Positions 23,026 to 35,744 of a DNA stretch of 64,000 nucleotides are shown in pieces. Where the stretch lies: contig NC_068559.1 in the NCBI RefSeq assembly GCF_022201045.2, positions 5,678,501 to 5,742,500 on the forward strand, in the 5' to 3' direction. The DNA is from Citrus sinensis (lineage: Eukaryota > Streptophyta > Magnoliopsida > Sapindales > Rutaceae). The translations under genes and the position numbers were made by a program. The notes beneath the pieces were generated by a model that saw only the letters and a list, made by a program, of their open reading frames with translations, was not told the DNA's origin and ran no database searches. How positions within the stretch are numbered: position 1 is the first letter of the stretch; every line of letters begins with the position of its first letter.

Positions 23026-25590
23026 TCAATAAAAAAACACGGCAATCGCCGGTACTGGGCTCTTGTTGTGGCACACCCTTAACTGCAACAACTTTTCATG
23101 GGTTGGCACTCCGCAACTTAAGTCAGATGTTATAGAATCCAACATATTCCAACCATCGAGGGAAGATAACTTCAAATGGCCTGAACTTGACCTTATATTT
23201 TTTATCATCTTGAAACATCAACAATGAGTCATAAATCCAGACTTTGTTTTTACGAAAGTCAACTCAGGTAAATACCCAATGCTCACAGTCCAGGTTAACA
23301 GGGATGAACACCTGGATATAAAAAAATTCCGTAAATATATCATGTATCATATGAAATTAGAAAACATACAACAAAAAGACACATTAGATTTTCGAAGATA
23401 AATAAAATAAAATACACACCATATTGACATTCATCATTGGTTTAGACATGGTGTGCTGCCGCCTACCAATATAATTATTCAAGCTGTCGCTATATACTAA
23501 TGAATCGACGGCACAATCTCCGTTGTTCCATAGTTGATTCAAAAACACCTAGTACATAGATATCCAAAAAAATGTATAAATTAACAAAACTTCAAGGCGT
23601 TAGAAGATTATAAATAAATAAAAAGGCTATTTATAGGTTATGTCTGCACATTACCCAAAAATATGTGTCTATATGTGTGACACGCTGAACTAAGACATTC
23701 GGATATTGTTGTTACTTTTCGCTAATTAGGCGATAATACTCATGAATATGCTGTAGCAGAACAGAAACATGTCGATGTAAAAGGAAAAAATAATACGCAA
23801 ATCCACAACACTCAAAGAAATTTTAAAAAAATAATTACCTCATCACTTAGCCATCCCATCGAAGATAAACCCAAAATTACTTCAAAGAACGACTGCGGGT
23901 GTTGGGCTCTCCGATCCACTGTCATATCGCCAACGAACCATCAGTCAAACTCATCATACAGACTAGAATCCTCTAATCCTCTAAGTGAATTTACATCCAC
24001 ACTCGTACTCATGTCAATCGCATGGTCCATGATTTGCGGTGGAGGTAAAAGTCGGACACTCTTTTCTCCCCTGAATGGAGGAATCATGTAAGGACTATTA
24101 AAAACATACGACGGTCTGTATACTCGGCCGAACTTACTAATACCCGGAGGTGCCTCAGTGAAGACCTGCACACTCTCCCCACTAACATCCCCGTAGAAAC
24201 TATACAATGACGTAGGAGTAGAAAAATTTTGATTGCCCACATCAGTATACACTCCATAGTCATCTGGGGCCTATTCGTTCGGCAAGATGAACATATTAAA
24301 CAACTATCAAATTAAAAGTTAAACGAACACAATTGTTAAATTTAAATTTGCTCACCGCATACGAGCGTGCAGTGAGAGAATCTTTATTTGGACGTTTAGT
24401 CAATGAATCAATAAATCCCACCACGGTTTCTTTAAAATCTTTAAATTTTGATTTCAATTCATAAATGTTAAGATCAATCTTGTCCATCTGTCATCGTATA
24501 TAATCATTAAATTACTTTATCCTTAATTATTACAAAAAAAAATGAAGTAAAACTTTATACTAACAATAAAAAATAATAATTTATATATGAAGAAAATAAA
24601 TTATTTATAACCTCGGAATCATGTGCGTCATCAGACGTGTCTGTCTGCTCCTGATGGTCATCTACAAGCACCTCCTCCTCAGAAGTCTCATGAAGCTGCT
24701 CTGATGTTAGGCTTGACATGTCATCATGCTCATCTGATTTCCTTGTAACGGACGGCGGTGCGTTGATTGAGGGTTGGTGCTGTATAAAGTAGTATTTAAA
24801 ATAAGGAAATAAAAAGTCAAAAATTTCGATTAAATAAATAATAGTACTTATAGGATACCGACTTTATGAACCCAGTCTGGAATGTGTGGCATGTAATCCT
24901 TCACAGTGAGCCAATATTTTTTGCTACTCTTCTTTGCATTTGGCTCAAGGGTTTGTAAAATGTCCCCTTGCCATGAATTCAACCCAAAATTATAAGTATA
25001 CAGAACTTGAATTTAGTAATGTTAAAAAAAGAACCAATACATATTATTTACAATACGAGATTTATCATTGAAGAACAAATAACCTCAACAAAGTTGATTT
25101 TCGAATAAGCCATGGGCTTCCATTGCACGATACGGGAAATTTTCTTCTTCGTTTTCACGACCCATGCTAACGGCAAACCTTTGATCGTTTTGTAAATCCA
25201 AGCCTGTAACAGCCAAAGTGAAAAAACTATTAAAACAATTATCAAATATTTAATATTACAAAACTTATTAATAAGTAAAAATAATAATGCACCTGAACCC
25301 CGGATGTAAAACCGTAAACATTGTACTTTTCAATTTTATGATTTGGGTTTTCTAACCGAGTCGTCCTAAATTTCTCGTCTTTCTCGTACAATGTATTGTC
25401 AAAACTCTCGTATATTGTTTCCCACGACAAACAACCCTATGGATGATTTCAGAAGTGCTTTATATCATCTACTTCGTTAAGGCATGAGAAATTGATTTGA
25501 CAGTAACTTTTTCTTCCATTTAGGACTTTGTCCGCAAAATAAAATAGTACAATCTTTAATGTATCAATGTCATCCAAAGTCAATTAGTGT
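23026..25590 (-). pseudogene. DUF1985-Ulp1 (C48 peptidase-like) transposon gene, truncated
   Basis: Minus-strand gene with introns and stops. From high to low coordinates: a remnant of the DUF1985 region (about 25580-25440), GLPLAWVVKTKKKISRIVQW (about 25180), KYWLTVKDYMPHIPDWVHK (about 24900), an acidic linker, PPGISKFGRVYRPSYVFNS (about 24100), then a Ulp1-like region. In it VFIPVNLDCEHWVFT (about 23310-23265) carries the catalytic-type His and VWIYDSL (about 23240) the Asp. A stop splits DEFD from WFVGDM near 23940, where element B has CGA (Arg). ULP1-like genes are known passengers of plant MULEs (KAONASHI type). Their role is unknown; SUMO or ubiquitin-like protease activity is inferred from the fold only. 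Confidence 0.85.
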
Positions 25591-25716
25591 AATCCAATTA
25601 ACATTTTGAGTTGAGGATATTTTAGTAAACTCATGTGAGTATTTAGAGGACATAAATATTCGTCGAATTCAATTTTTAGAGTATTAAAATAATTTTGAAG
25701 ATATTATCTGCCATAA

Positions 25717-25938
25717 TTACCTCTTTGGCAACCACGAAAACTTGACCATCATTTTTCCCGCTCCTCCAATCCCATGCAAGCCCACCATTTTGATATTATT
25801 AATCTCAATTATACTGCTCAGTAAAGCTAGTAAAGTGAGACGATGGGCCACTTCGTTGAATTTGTCGTAGTCTTGTACCTTCAATATAATGCTCGTCTCC
25901 TTAGCTGCTTTCCCACTAAACCGAACCGATATTGCCAA
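25717..25938 (-). pseudogene. CC-NBS-LRR fragment (P-loop region)
   Basis: Minus-strand text FSGKAAKETSIILKVQDYDKF then INNIKMVGLHGIGGAGKMMV. The second part is the NB-ARC P-loop (GxGGxGK) of a coiled-coil NLR, but the usual GKTT is GKMM. A stop follows at 25717, with related text continuing in another frame. Start and end are missing. Same strand and class as the LRR fragment at 10470-10846, with the N-terminal part upstream as expected for one gene. Confidence 0.75.
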
Positions 25939-26677
25939 TTATAACTACAAACGCGACTTGTTTCCCTGTAATTGGAAACAATTAGTGGCAGATTAAGATA
26001 AGTCCTCAACAAAAAATCGTCATGATTATGCAAGAAGCAACGCTTTAAAGTGGGGCTTTCAAGTGGGTAAACTAATCGGGAATCAAAAGAATCAAATTTT
26101 CTAAAAGCTAATATATAATATATATATTGAATTGTTGATCATATTTGTATGGCTTGCACAAGCCAGAAAGTAGCGGAAGACACATCCAAATGCTCCTATT
26201 TAAAAAAAAAATAGTGAGCAATTTATTCTCTGGTGCTTTTGATTTGATTAATTAAATTCAAAGAAATTCAACCTAAATAATCACTATCAGTAGAAGCTAC
26301 AAATTATAGACTTATATAAAATAAAGAAAACTCACCGACATAGAGATCTCTATAGCCCTTGAATGGTTTTCCCTCAATGGCTGTTTGGGAGTTTCATGTT
26401 TGGGTTTGAGAGAGTGCAGTGAGCGGCGAATTAGGGATAGGAATGTTTAGGATTTATACTTTTTCTATTTTGTTTTTCATTTTTCTTTGTTTCAAATTTG
26501 TGCAACCTAATCGGGTTCGGACAAAGTCTAAACCCGATGAAGAGAATTACGAAATGCGGCGGGAATTGAAGGAGCGAGGCAATAGAAGGCGGGATAATTT
26601 TTGGACTTTGGAGACTTATATGTGCTAGGCTACAAAACAGAATACCAATCGTAGACAGGTCGAAAACAAAGAACACA
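25939..26677. other. Unassigned AT-rich sequence
   Basis: Lies upstream of the NLR P-loop fragment on its strand. It could hold decayed NLR coding sequence but no motif is convincing. A 69-codon open frame at 26419-26628 has no known domain. Confidence 0.45.
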
Positions 26678-28069
26678 TGGTGTGTTTACTTCATGCAATG
26701 AGAAATGAGAATAAAATTTATGTTTATTCGATAAAATATAATTTGAGAATGAGAATAAAATGTGTAGGTTTCACATAATTTAGGAATAAAGAGTGGGAAT
26801 CTCATTCCCATGGGGATTGGAAATGAAAATGTAGGAATGGAAATGAAATATATGCTTACTTTTGTATTTCTATAATTTTTTTATATATTCTAAATTACCC
26901 TCATTCAAATCACAATTAATTATTATTATTATTAAATTTTATTAACTTTATTATTTTAGTTATTATTATTTATTTTTATTATTTTTAATATTATCATTAT
27001 TAACAATAAAAATAATGATAAAAATAATTAATTTATCATTATTAACAATATTATCATTATTGTTATTATTATTGTTATTAACAATAAAAATAATGATAAA
27101 AATAATTAATTTATCATTATTAACAATATTATCATTATTGTTATTATTATTGTTATTATTTTTTTTATAATTAATAATAACTAAATTAATAAAGTTAATA
27201 AAATTTAATAATAATAATAATAAATGTTAATAATGATAATATTAATAAAAATAAGAATAACAGTAATTAATAATAAATAAAATAATAAAGTTAATAAAAT
27301 ATAATAATAATAATAATAATAATAAATGTTAATAATGATAATATTAATAAAAATAAGAATAACAGTAATTAATAATAAATAAAATAATAAAGTTAATAAA
27401 ATTTAATAATAATAATAATAATAAATGATAATATTAATAAAAATAATAATAACAATAATTAATAATAATAATAAATAATAATATTAATAAAAATAATAAT
27501 AACAATAATTAATAATAATTAAAATAATAAATTTAGTAATAATAATAATAAATGTTAATAATGATAATATTAATAAAAATAATATTAACAATAATTAATA
27601 ATAACTAAAATAATAAAGTTAATAAAATAATAATAATAATAATAATAAATTTTAATAATGATAATATTAATAAAAATAATATTAACAATAATTAATAATA
27701 ACTAAAATAATAAAGTTAATAAAATTTAATAATAATAAATAACTTTATTATTTTAGTTATTATTAATTATTGTTAATATTATTTTTATTAATAATAATAA
27801 TAATAACAACAACAATAATGATAATATTTTTAAATTAATTATTTTTGTTAATTATTAATATTATGGGTCTTTTAGTAAATTGATTCTCATTCTCATTACT
27901 CATTCTCATTTATTTTGCCAAGTAAACACATCAATGACATTCCAGCACATTTTCATTCCCATTTATTTTTGCCAAGTAAACATTGAAATCTCATTCTCTT
28001 TCCAGTTCATACTCATTCACAGTCCATTCCCAGTCCACCTCATTCCCATTCCATTAAATAAACGCACCA
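26678..28069. mobile_element. AT-rich foldback / MITE-type element
   Basis: The ends are inverted: left TGGTGTGTTTACTTCATG, right (reverse complement) TGGTGCGTTTATTTAATG. Next to both ends are AATGAGAATGAG-type purine blocks (26700-26850) and their complements (27880-28060). The 950-bp centre (26880-27860) is almost only A and T, made of tandem copies of a unit built from AATAATAAAGTTAATAAAAT and TTAATAATGATAATATTAAT. The left arm near 26920-26960 is the reverse complement of the arms near 27690-27735, so it can fold back. No coding capacity. A target duplication was not found. Confidence 0.65.
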
Positions 28070-28835
28070 TTAGTTCAATGAAATCACACGCACCGTCGAT
28101 CTTACACGTGTCTGACCGGGAAAACCTAATTTCTGTAGTCAACCACATTAATTTCTTGTTGTAAATTAAAACTACTTTATGTGCTTCTAAAATTGAAACT
28201 CCCGTCACGCAGGTGATAAGGAAATTGCTTCGCCAATATTCTGTTAATCAAAAGTGAAAAAAAAAAAAAGTTATTAAATTACATAAAGCAATCGGGATGG
28301 ATTCGTGGATAACAAAAATTTGTCAATGTAAATATAAATTTGTCATTTATAAGCTGGCATTGGTGATGGCTCACAAAGAAAGGATACAGAAGCACCAAAA
28401 TGCTATTTGCTGTATGAGTATACCATTCAATTTTGAACATATACATTGTGGCGACATTTTACACAAGACCATTATTTCACTCCACAAAAATCCGTTTAAT
28501 GCTCACTCTACAACATATACAGTGAGATATATTGAATAAATAAAAAATTAAAAATAGAATCTGGAAAAAGGACACATTTATGAAAACTGAAAAGGGCAAA
28601 AAGAAATCCACAATATGATTGAAGCTACTAGAAAGCTCCGCTGAAACTTTACGATGAACATACATTTACTTTATCCGATTCTGGAGCATCTTTGACCATA
28701 CATCTAATCTATCCGATTCTGGAGCGTCTTCAACCATCTAAGCACCCGCATCCAATTGTGCTGATAGTTTCTGAACTTCCATTTTGATTTATCGGGTAGT
28801 ATGTTTGTGTTGAATCACTTTGTTCGGGGCACCAA
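28070..28835. other. 3' flank of the RABC2 gene
   Basis: Probable 3' untranslated region and downstream DNA of the minus-strand Rab gene. A 21-bp word TATCCGATTCTGGAGC(A/G)TCTT occurs twice (about 28672 and 28709). Short ORFs here lack known motifs. Confidence 0.5.
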
Positions 28836-31619
28836 TTAAGAGCAGCAATTACCACCACGAGCCGATTCCTGGACTTCTTTCTGTTTCAAAATTTGATTCT
28901 TCACCACTGCTGATCCTTGTTCTAATAAACTGGGAACCTCAAGAATCTGTAAACTAGGCAAATCAATAAGAACTGGTGCAGAGTAACAAATTAGGCGAAA
29001 GACAATACTGTGCAATCTTTACCATCTAAGAAGTCACAGATTTATTTACTGATAAGAGTTCATCTCAAAAAGATAATCCGGCAATCAGTTTCTACAGATA
29101 ATGTTGGCCACCACATCAAGAAAAAGTAAATTAACAGATTACCAAAGGAGTAAAAAGTTGGAGTAAACACGAAATTATTTTGTGTCAGGTTCATAATTAA
29201 TTTTCATATAATCTCTCGTAGTATGTTTTCATCAACAACCAACCAGCAAAAGTGAAGCATCCATTGATTATGTGCTCCACACAAACAATTAGGCATCATC
29301 ATAATTCTTGTTATTGTCTATTAAGCTATTCCACTTGCAACGGCTATTAAAACAGCAGCACTAGCAATGTCTCTCAAATTATTAGAACTAGAAGCACATT
29401 GAAATCGATAGTAGAGGTTATACAGCTTTCTTGTTATGATACCTTATATAAGAGATCTTTAAAGCACTGCTTCACGTCTTCTGTATTTTTAGCACTACAT
29501 TCAAGAAACAAACATTTATGCTCCTGTGCAAGAATCATCCCCTCCTCTCTGGTAACAGCCCTTTCACTATCCTGAAAACATTAAAAGCAAGGTATTTTGT
29601 GAATCTACTGGCAGTAGGTACAAACCCATGGGATGATTATTTATTTTAAAATACACAATTTATATCAGCAATAAAATCCTAAGCCAAGCCAGACTATCAA
29701 CTCACCCTGTCAACTTTATTTCCCACTAAAATTTTGACACAATCTTGATTGGTCGAGTAAAGCTCTACTTCCTTTGCCCATACACTTGACAAGTTGGTAA
29801 AGGTTTCTCGTCGTGTCACGTCATAAACTAAAAATGACAATTAGTAACAAATTAATGAAACTTCAAGTCATCATTATCATGCAACACATTCCTAAGGACT
29901 AAGAAAGCAAGTTATGTAACAAAAACGATAACAACTTAAAAGTGAAAACATAAATCAAACAGTGAAGATTTGATATTCTGGGCGTAGATTTGAGAAGAAT
30001 ATCCTGGAGTGTTTACTTTGTCCTATCAAATTGAAGGGACATGTAACAACATATGTTAAAATAAGTCAATCAATAAATAAATATGATGATTAGGCTTTTC
30101 TATTGCAGTGAAAAGAGCATGCATAAATCATTCCATGCAATGAAAATAACTACAAACATTTTGAAGCTAAGACACTCTGCTGATACTACAACACCTGAAG
30201 AAGGGGAAATAATACATTCAATTGTTAGCACAACACACCCATGAACAATCTACTTTATCTTAACATAGGACTGTTCCATTTGTCAATCAATCACCTGGCA
30301 ATGGTTTTCTAACAGTACAAACAACAAGTATCAAAGCAAGTCAAAACAAGCAACTTCACACAGACACTCCTTTAGTACATCTATCAAACCAACCAATGAA
30401 AATTTCAAATTACAGGCACTTGTAGAAATCCCAATTCAACATAATAAGGTAATACAATCTGTGGATTTCTGACACATGAGATGTTCAATATCCACAGGAC
30501 ATACCAAGGATAATTCCATGTGCACCTCTATAGTAAGAGCTCGTCAATGTCCCAAATCTCTCCTGTCCAGCTGCAATAAAACATGAAAGGCTATGTAATA
30601 AAGCAATTAATCGTATTTGACAAACTTGACTATACTCAATTATACTACCGGTGTGACTTCTGGTTCTGTATAAACCGCTACATGTAGTGGCCAATAGACA
30701 TATAGCTATAGGAATTCCCACATCTTCGGGAATCCTGTTTACAACATCTTGTTATTCAGTAAAACAAAGTGACTTCATTGACTTTGCTATTTTGGTATGG
30801 AGCTGAAAAGGATTGTATCCAGTGTAATAAGTTCAAAGTAACTTATTAATCAGTTGCACACAATCTTATTCATCCTTCTTCACTTAGAAGTTGATTTAGA
30901 GAGGCCACAAATAACCAACAATCACGTATGTTCATCCATTACCTGTGTCCCAAATTGTCAGCTTCAGTCTTTTTCCACCAACTGTGAGTAGTTTGATTTT
31001 AAAATCTACACCTGAACATGAGTAAAACAACAGTATCCAAAGGTCAACACATATCAAAAATAAAAATAAAAATAAAAACTTCAAATAGCAAAACCTATAA
31101 AACAGTACAAGTCAGGCATTACTGAGTCATAATTTTGAATGTTCTAATCAAAGAAATGACAAGTCATTCACTCAGATTCCCCATAAGCATCATATAAAAC
31201 AGAGAGCCGCTACTAATTTCTTCCCGGTTGACCCCCCAAAAAACAGAGAAATAACTCAAAGCAGACCTTTCCTTAATCAAAACCACTAATAACCTCCACA
31301 GCCAAGGCATCCCAACTTGCCAATTCGATTATATGCAAACATAAAATTCATATACATGTACGCATACATATGCCACATACATGCATACATATAAGCACAA
31401 ATTTGACATCAGAGACCAATATTTTATAAAAAAAGTTTTATTTCACAACATGTAAGATCCCAAATGAGGGGGAAAAAAAATACCAATTGTGGGAGAAGGA
31501 TCATGAACAGAGTTAGAGATTAAACTGAGAAGGATACTGCTCTTTCCAACACCTGAATCACCGATCAACAGAATCTTGAAAGAGTAATCATAGCTGTTGT
31601 TTCCAACTTTTGAACCCAT
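28836..31619 (-). CDS. RABC2: RABC2/Rab18-type small GTPase
   Basis: Six coding exons: 31619-31484, 31011-30943, 30570-30505, 29827-29706, 29571-29443, 28946-28836, all with GT-AG introns, giving 210 aa. GTP-binding motifs are complete: P-loop GDSGVGKS (residues 20-27), effector PTIGVDFKIK, WDTAGQERF (66-74), NKVD (127-130) and ECSAK (155-159). The C-terminus GGNCCS has the CC pair for double geranylgeranylation. The YDVTRRETF and ELYSTNQDCVKILVGNKVD segments are characteristic of plant RABC2, related to animal Rab18. Role: membrane trafficking switch; RABC proteins are linked to peroxisome, ER and lipid-droplet membranes. No damage is seen, so it is probably functional. RABC1 is the alternative paralogue, less likely. 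Confidence 0.95.
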
Positions 31620-33663
31620 CTCTGACCTTTATTTCTTCTTCACATACAGCAACTAGAAATTATATAACAAAAAAATTAAGCTTTCTAGTTCACCATCACC
31701 TTTGCAGAATTTTGCCAATTCTGTGAACGAACTAGGAAAGAAAAAAAGAAAAAAAAACAAAGAGAAAGAGGAACAAATGAAAGAAAAATTGAGGAAATTT
31801 CCTCAGGTAGGAGACAGTGGTGGGGTTGGCGGGTAGTGTTTCTTGGTTTTTATTTTTATTTTTTAATTCTTTTCTTTAAATTTTTTGTTTGATTAAATAG
31901 AAAGGGTTATTATAAAAAAATGATCCCCTGTATTTTGCATAATTTAAAAATATTCTAAAATAATTTCCAAATTTGTAAATAGCTCAGATAGCTTGTGGAT
32001 GTGTAAAGCAGAAAGTTGGACTCATTTGAAATACAAATAAAATTATGAATAATTTGTCATTTTATGGAATATGTCAGGACTATAATGATAATGTCGCGTT
32101 AGAGAAAGTTTTATATGAATACTAATTAAAAAACTGAAGAGGTTCAAACAAAGGGACAAATGTCATCTTTTCTTGACCGGTTTACCGGGCGTGTTTGATT
32201 TTGATGGCTCCACGCGCCTCTGCAGGCGCTTGTGTGGGGCCGTACTTAGCTTTTACATCAACATCAAATTATATCTAATTCTAACCCAACTCACCTGATT
32301 TTTGGCATTTAATTATTTGTCTTTTTACGAGTTAATTTGGTCCGTAGTCCTTACTCTTTATTGAATTTCTTTTCCAAATAGTAATTACATCTCGAGTATT
32401 AGTATTTTGGGTGGCGGAACTTCAAAGATTTTATTTTATTTTTTTAAATAGTAATTCTCAACCATTTCGGAATTTAAAACTCAAAGGTAACATGATAAAT
32501 GTTATGAAAAACTTCATATCTAAATAAGAAAATCCTACAAAAATAATAAACTTAAAAGATTTTATTAGCTTCAAACGGGCTAAAATGCAGAATATTTTAA
32601 AATTATTTAGATATTTGTCTTCGGAATTAAATGGTCGCATAAAAAAATGTTATTTCTTTAATATTACTTATAACTTTACTGATACTACAATTAAAAATCA
32701 ATTGGGATTTGTTTTGATCAGCACAATAGTGATGAACAAAATTTAAAAATTAATTTCAAAGGAAATTATTCCAAATAAAGGAGAAATTATCTATATTTAA
32801 ACACTAGTGAAAATTGACCCGTATCTTTAATTTTTAAAAAATAAGGTAAGAATTACTTAATCAAAAAATGATTCTTAAATAAAAATTATAATTCTCTTCA
32901 CTCAAATAATTAATGATTAATAAATTAAAAAAATAATTAAATCTTAATTATATATTAAAAATTAGGTAACAAAATAATCTCACTGCCTCGAATAAATGTT
33001 AATTTAATATAATGCTTTTATAATTTTAATACAATCATTTTTAAACAGTATTTTCCTGTATGTAATGATCACATTTGGATTTGTTAATGATTATCTCGCG
33101 TATTGTAAGAGCATGGACATGGATAAAAATAAAAACAAAATATAAGTAAAATATTAAATAAGTGTTTTTAAAAAAAGAGATTAAAAGCTAAATTAAGAGA
33201 ATATTCCAACCCTGAACTATTTTCAAAATTTTTTTAAACTCGGGATAGAGTTGCCCAAAACGGAGCGACACCCTACGCCCGTAAACAGCCACGGATTTCA
33301 TGAGAAGTCTACGTGGCTACTTTACTTAAAATTGTGAAAAAACGATGCCATAGCTCGACACGTATAAAACATGCAGCAAAGCAAAGCTCAAATGTACATA
33401 TTTTTATAAGAATATAAATAACACCTGGCTTTGCTGCCGGCATCCGTCATAACTCATATCGCCTTTGACTTTGACTTTGACTAGCCGTCTCGGCTATGCC
33501 TAGATCATCATTCATCAAAGCTTCTCTTTGCAACAATTTTCTTTTGCATGATTGTGCCCTCTATTTTGATTGGTTTAGGCTATTTAATCCCGAAATTTTG
33601 CTTAAAATTTTTATTTAAATTTTCAGCTATTGATTTTTTTATTAATTCTACGAAGACACTTAT
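31620..33663. other. Intergenic upstream of RABC2
   Basis: About 2 kb. The first 250 bp is the upstream region of the Rab gene, purine/pyrimidine-rich near 31735-31800. The rest is AT-rich without coding signal. A short TTGACTTTGACTTTGACTAG triplication lies near 33465. Confidence 0.55.
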
Positions 33664-34505
33664 GTTGTGTTTACTTTCTGAAGTGAAAGTGAGAAATATA
33701 AAATTTTTCTATTTTTAAAGAAGTATTGAAAATCTCGTTCCGTGAGCCCCACTCATTTTTTAAGTGGGGAGTAAGAGTGGGACTCCTATGAGAAGAGTTG
33801 GGAGTAGATTCTTCCTTTTTTACTCTCCTTTTATTAAATTTAATATAATTATATTTAATAAAATAAAAAATAATTATATTTATTTAAATAATGTTATTAT
33901 ATTTAACTAAACAATAATTGGGTTTGATTTTAAGTTAAAATTATTTAAAAATAATATTATTATATTAATAGAGAATTAATAATACTACTATATACTATAT
34001 TTATTTGAAAATATAATAATAATAATATTATATTTATTTAAAAATAATATTATTATATTTATTTAATATTAATAATTCATAATAGTAAATAGTTTATTCT
34101 AAGAAAATATTAATTTCGTACTATGTTAATAGTAAAAATATTTCATTTGTATTGCCCTTATCAATAATTTTTAATTTATATAATTAAAATTTAAAAAAAA
34201 TTGTGATGTACATAATTAAGAATATTAATAATTATTATAAATTTACAAATATAATAAAATAAATGTTTATTCATCAAATATATTTTTTATTAACATTGTA
34301 ATTAAAAACAACAATTCTTTAAATAAGGGTAAAATTATAATTTGAAACTATTTACTCCCAATTCAAGACAAAGTAAACACATAAATTATATTATGATCTC
34401 CATTCCACTATAAGTAAACAACATACTCTCACTCCCACTTCACACTCCCAATCCTAAAATTCTCACTCCTCAGGATTCTCACTCCAATCCAAAATAAAAA
34501 CGCTA
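33664..34505. mobile_element. MITE-like element, AT-rich
   Basis: About 840 bp. The left end is GTTGTGTTTACTTTCTGAAG, with AGTGAAAGTGAG inside. The reverse complement of the right end is ATAGCGTTTTTATTTTGGAT, followed by TGGAGTGAGAATCC. Purine-rich subterminal blocks and an AT-rich centre resemble the larger element at 26678-28069, suggesting one family. No ORF. Target duplication not resolved. Confidence 0.5.
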
Positions 34506-35213
34506 TCTTAATGCATTTTTTTTCCTAATTATTGATATGTATTGTATGATAAATTTATTAGTATTTATATTTAAATATTATGATCATTTAGATAAATTTC
34601 ATTATGGTTTAGTCTAAATTTCTATTCTCATAAATATTGAAGAAATATGTTTCACTCACGAATCAGTGAGAAGATATTTATCTCTATTCATTTTTTAATT
34701 GGAAAAGGATACATCGATTTTAAAAATTGCGGTGCATAATTCAATTAAAATCAACAATAAACAACCCACTAAATATCTTTATTAAAACAATACAACAATT
34801 TTTTCTCTTTTACAATAAGGACTAAATCATTCACGAAATCAATAATAAACAACTGATTGAACATCTTTAAAAAAAATACAATAAATAAGTGGATATTTTA
34901 AAAATATTATCACATAATCAAATCAATGAGAAAAATAGAAATATGGTAATAATTATGAGCTACGTTTTTAGTAAAGAAAAGCAAGTTACATCTGGTTAAA
35001 TTTAACATAATATATGGTAGCATTTGATTAAATATGAACAAAAAAAAAACCAAAAAAGTGGTTCACTTCAGCCTTAGGTCATTCTTTCACGCTTTTCAAT
35101 TTAAAAAACTAAATGAAACAAATGGTGCGTGATGTGAAATGAGAAACACTTCTGTGGAAGTGGAACAGTCCAATGGTTTAGCAGTGATGTTAAAAGTAAA
35201 ATTTTGGAGATCT
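34506..35213. other. Intergenic AT-rich sequence
   Basis: No ORF, repeat or RNA gene recognised. Confidence 0.55.
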
Positions 35214-35222
35214 ATTAAATTT
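35214..35222. repeat. 9-bp target-site duplication, left of MULE B
   Basis: ATTAAATTT, identical to 39246-39254 on the other side. Nine base pairs is the Mutator superfamily length. Confidence 0.93.
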
Positions 35223-35665
35223 GAGAAATTTACACTAATAACCATAAATATTTTGATTTTTTTCATCTTAACCCCCCAAACAAATTTCTATCAACATTAG
35301 CCATAAAAGACCCTTTGAGACCAAAATACCCCTCTCCTTCATCTCTCCCTTTCACGCATCTCTCCCAAACCAAACAAACACCCATCATCGGCGGCAACAT
35401 CAGCCCTCGTCGGTGGCGGCTCCATCCCTCATCGGGGTCCGATCTACCATCTACAGCCTTTAACAAAACCTAGGTTAGCCATTTAACTTATTTTCATTAA
35501 TTAAAATGAAATTTTAGATTAATAATGGTTGTAGTTTGAGAATAATGGTGGTGGTGGTGGTGTTTGTGGTGATTGTTATTGTTTTGGGAGTATATTGAAT
35601 TGGGAAATGATTTGGGGAATTTTTTTTTTGGGGGAGGGGGGGGCAGCGCACGCGCGCTCGGCAGG

Positions 35666-35694
35666 GTGCGACAGGCCGTATTTGGTGCGACAGG
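35666..35694. repeat. Subterminal GTGCGACAGG repeats, left side of MULE B
   Basis: GTGCGACAGG at 35666-35675 and again at 35685-35694. The same word forms hairpins at the other end of B and in A. Confidence 0.85.
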
Positions 35695-35744
35695 CATGCA
35701 GTAGTATTTTTTTTTTGACAAGTACATTTTTTTTTTTGCTGTAA

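Larger units (their letters stand above)
19649..25590 (+). mobile_element. Mutator-like element A (truncated, autonomous-type)
   Basis: The left end starts GGGAAATTTACAAAAATAAC and matches for over 100 bp the ends of elements B (35223 and 39245) and C (63220), including a shared TTTCTATCAACA block. Inside are a plus-strand MULE transposase pseudogene (20110-22688) and a minus-strand DUF1985-Ulp1 pseudogene (23026-25590) that converge. Similarity to element B stops near 25590 and no right-hand inverted repeat follows, so the right end is lost. Both genes carry many stops. The border at 25590 is approximate. Confidence 0.85.

Noticed and set aside
26880..27860. Possible replication origin or matrix attachment region
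   Set aside because: Extreme AT content alone is not evidence. The inverted ends make a transposon interior more likely.
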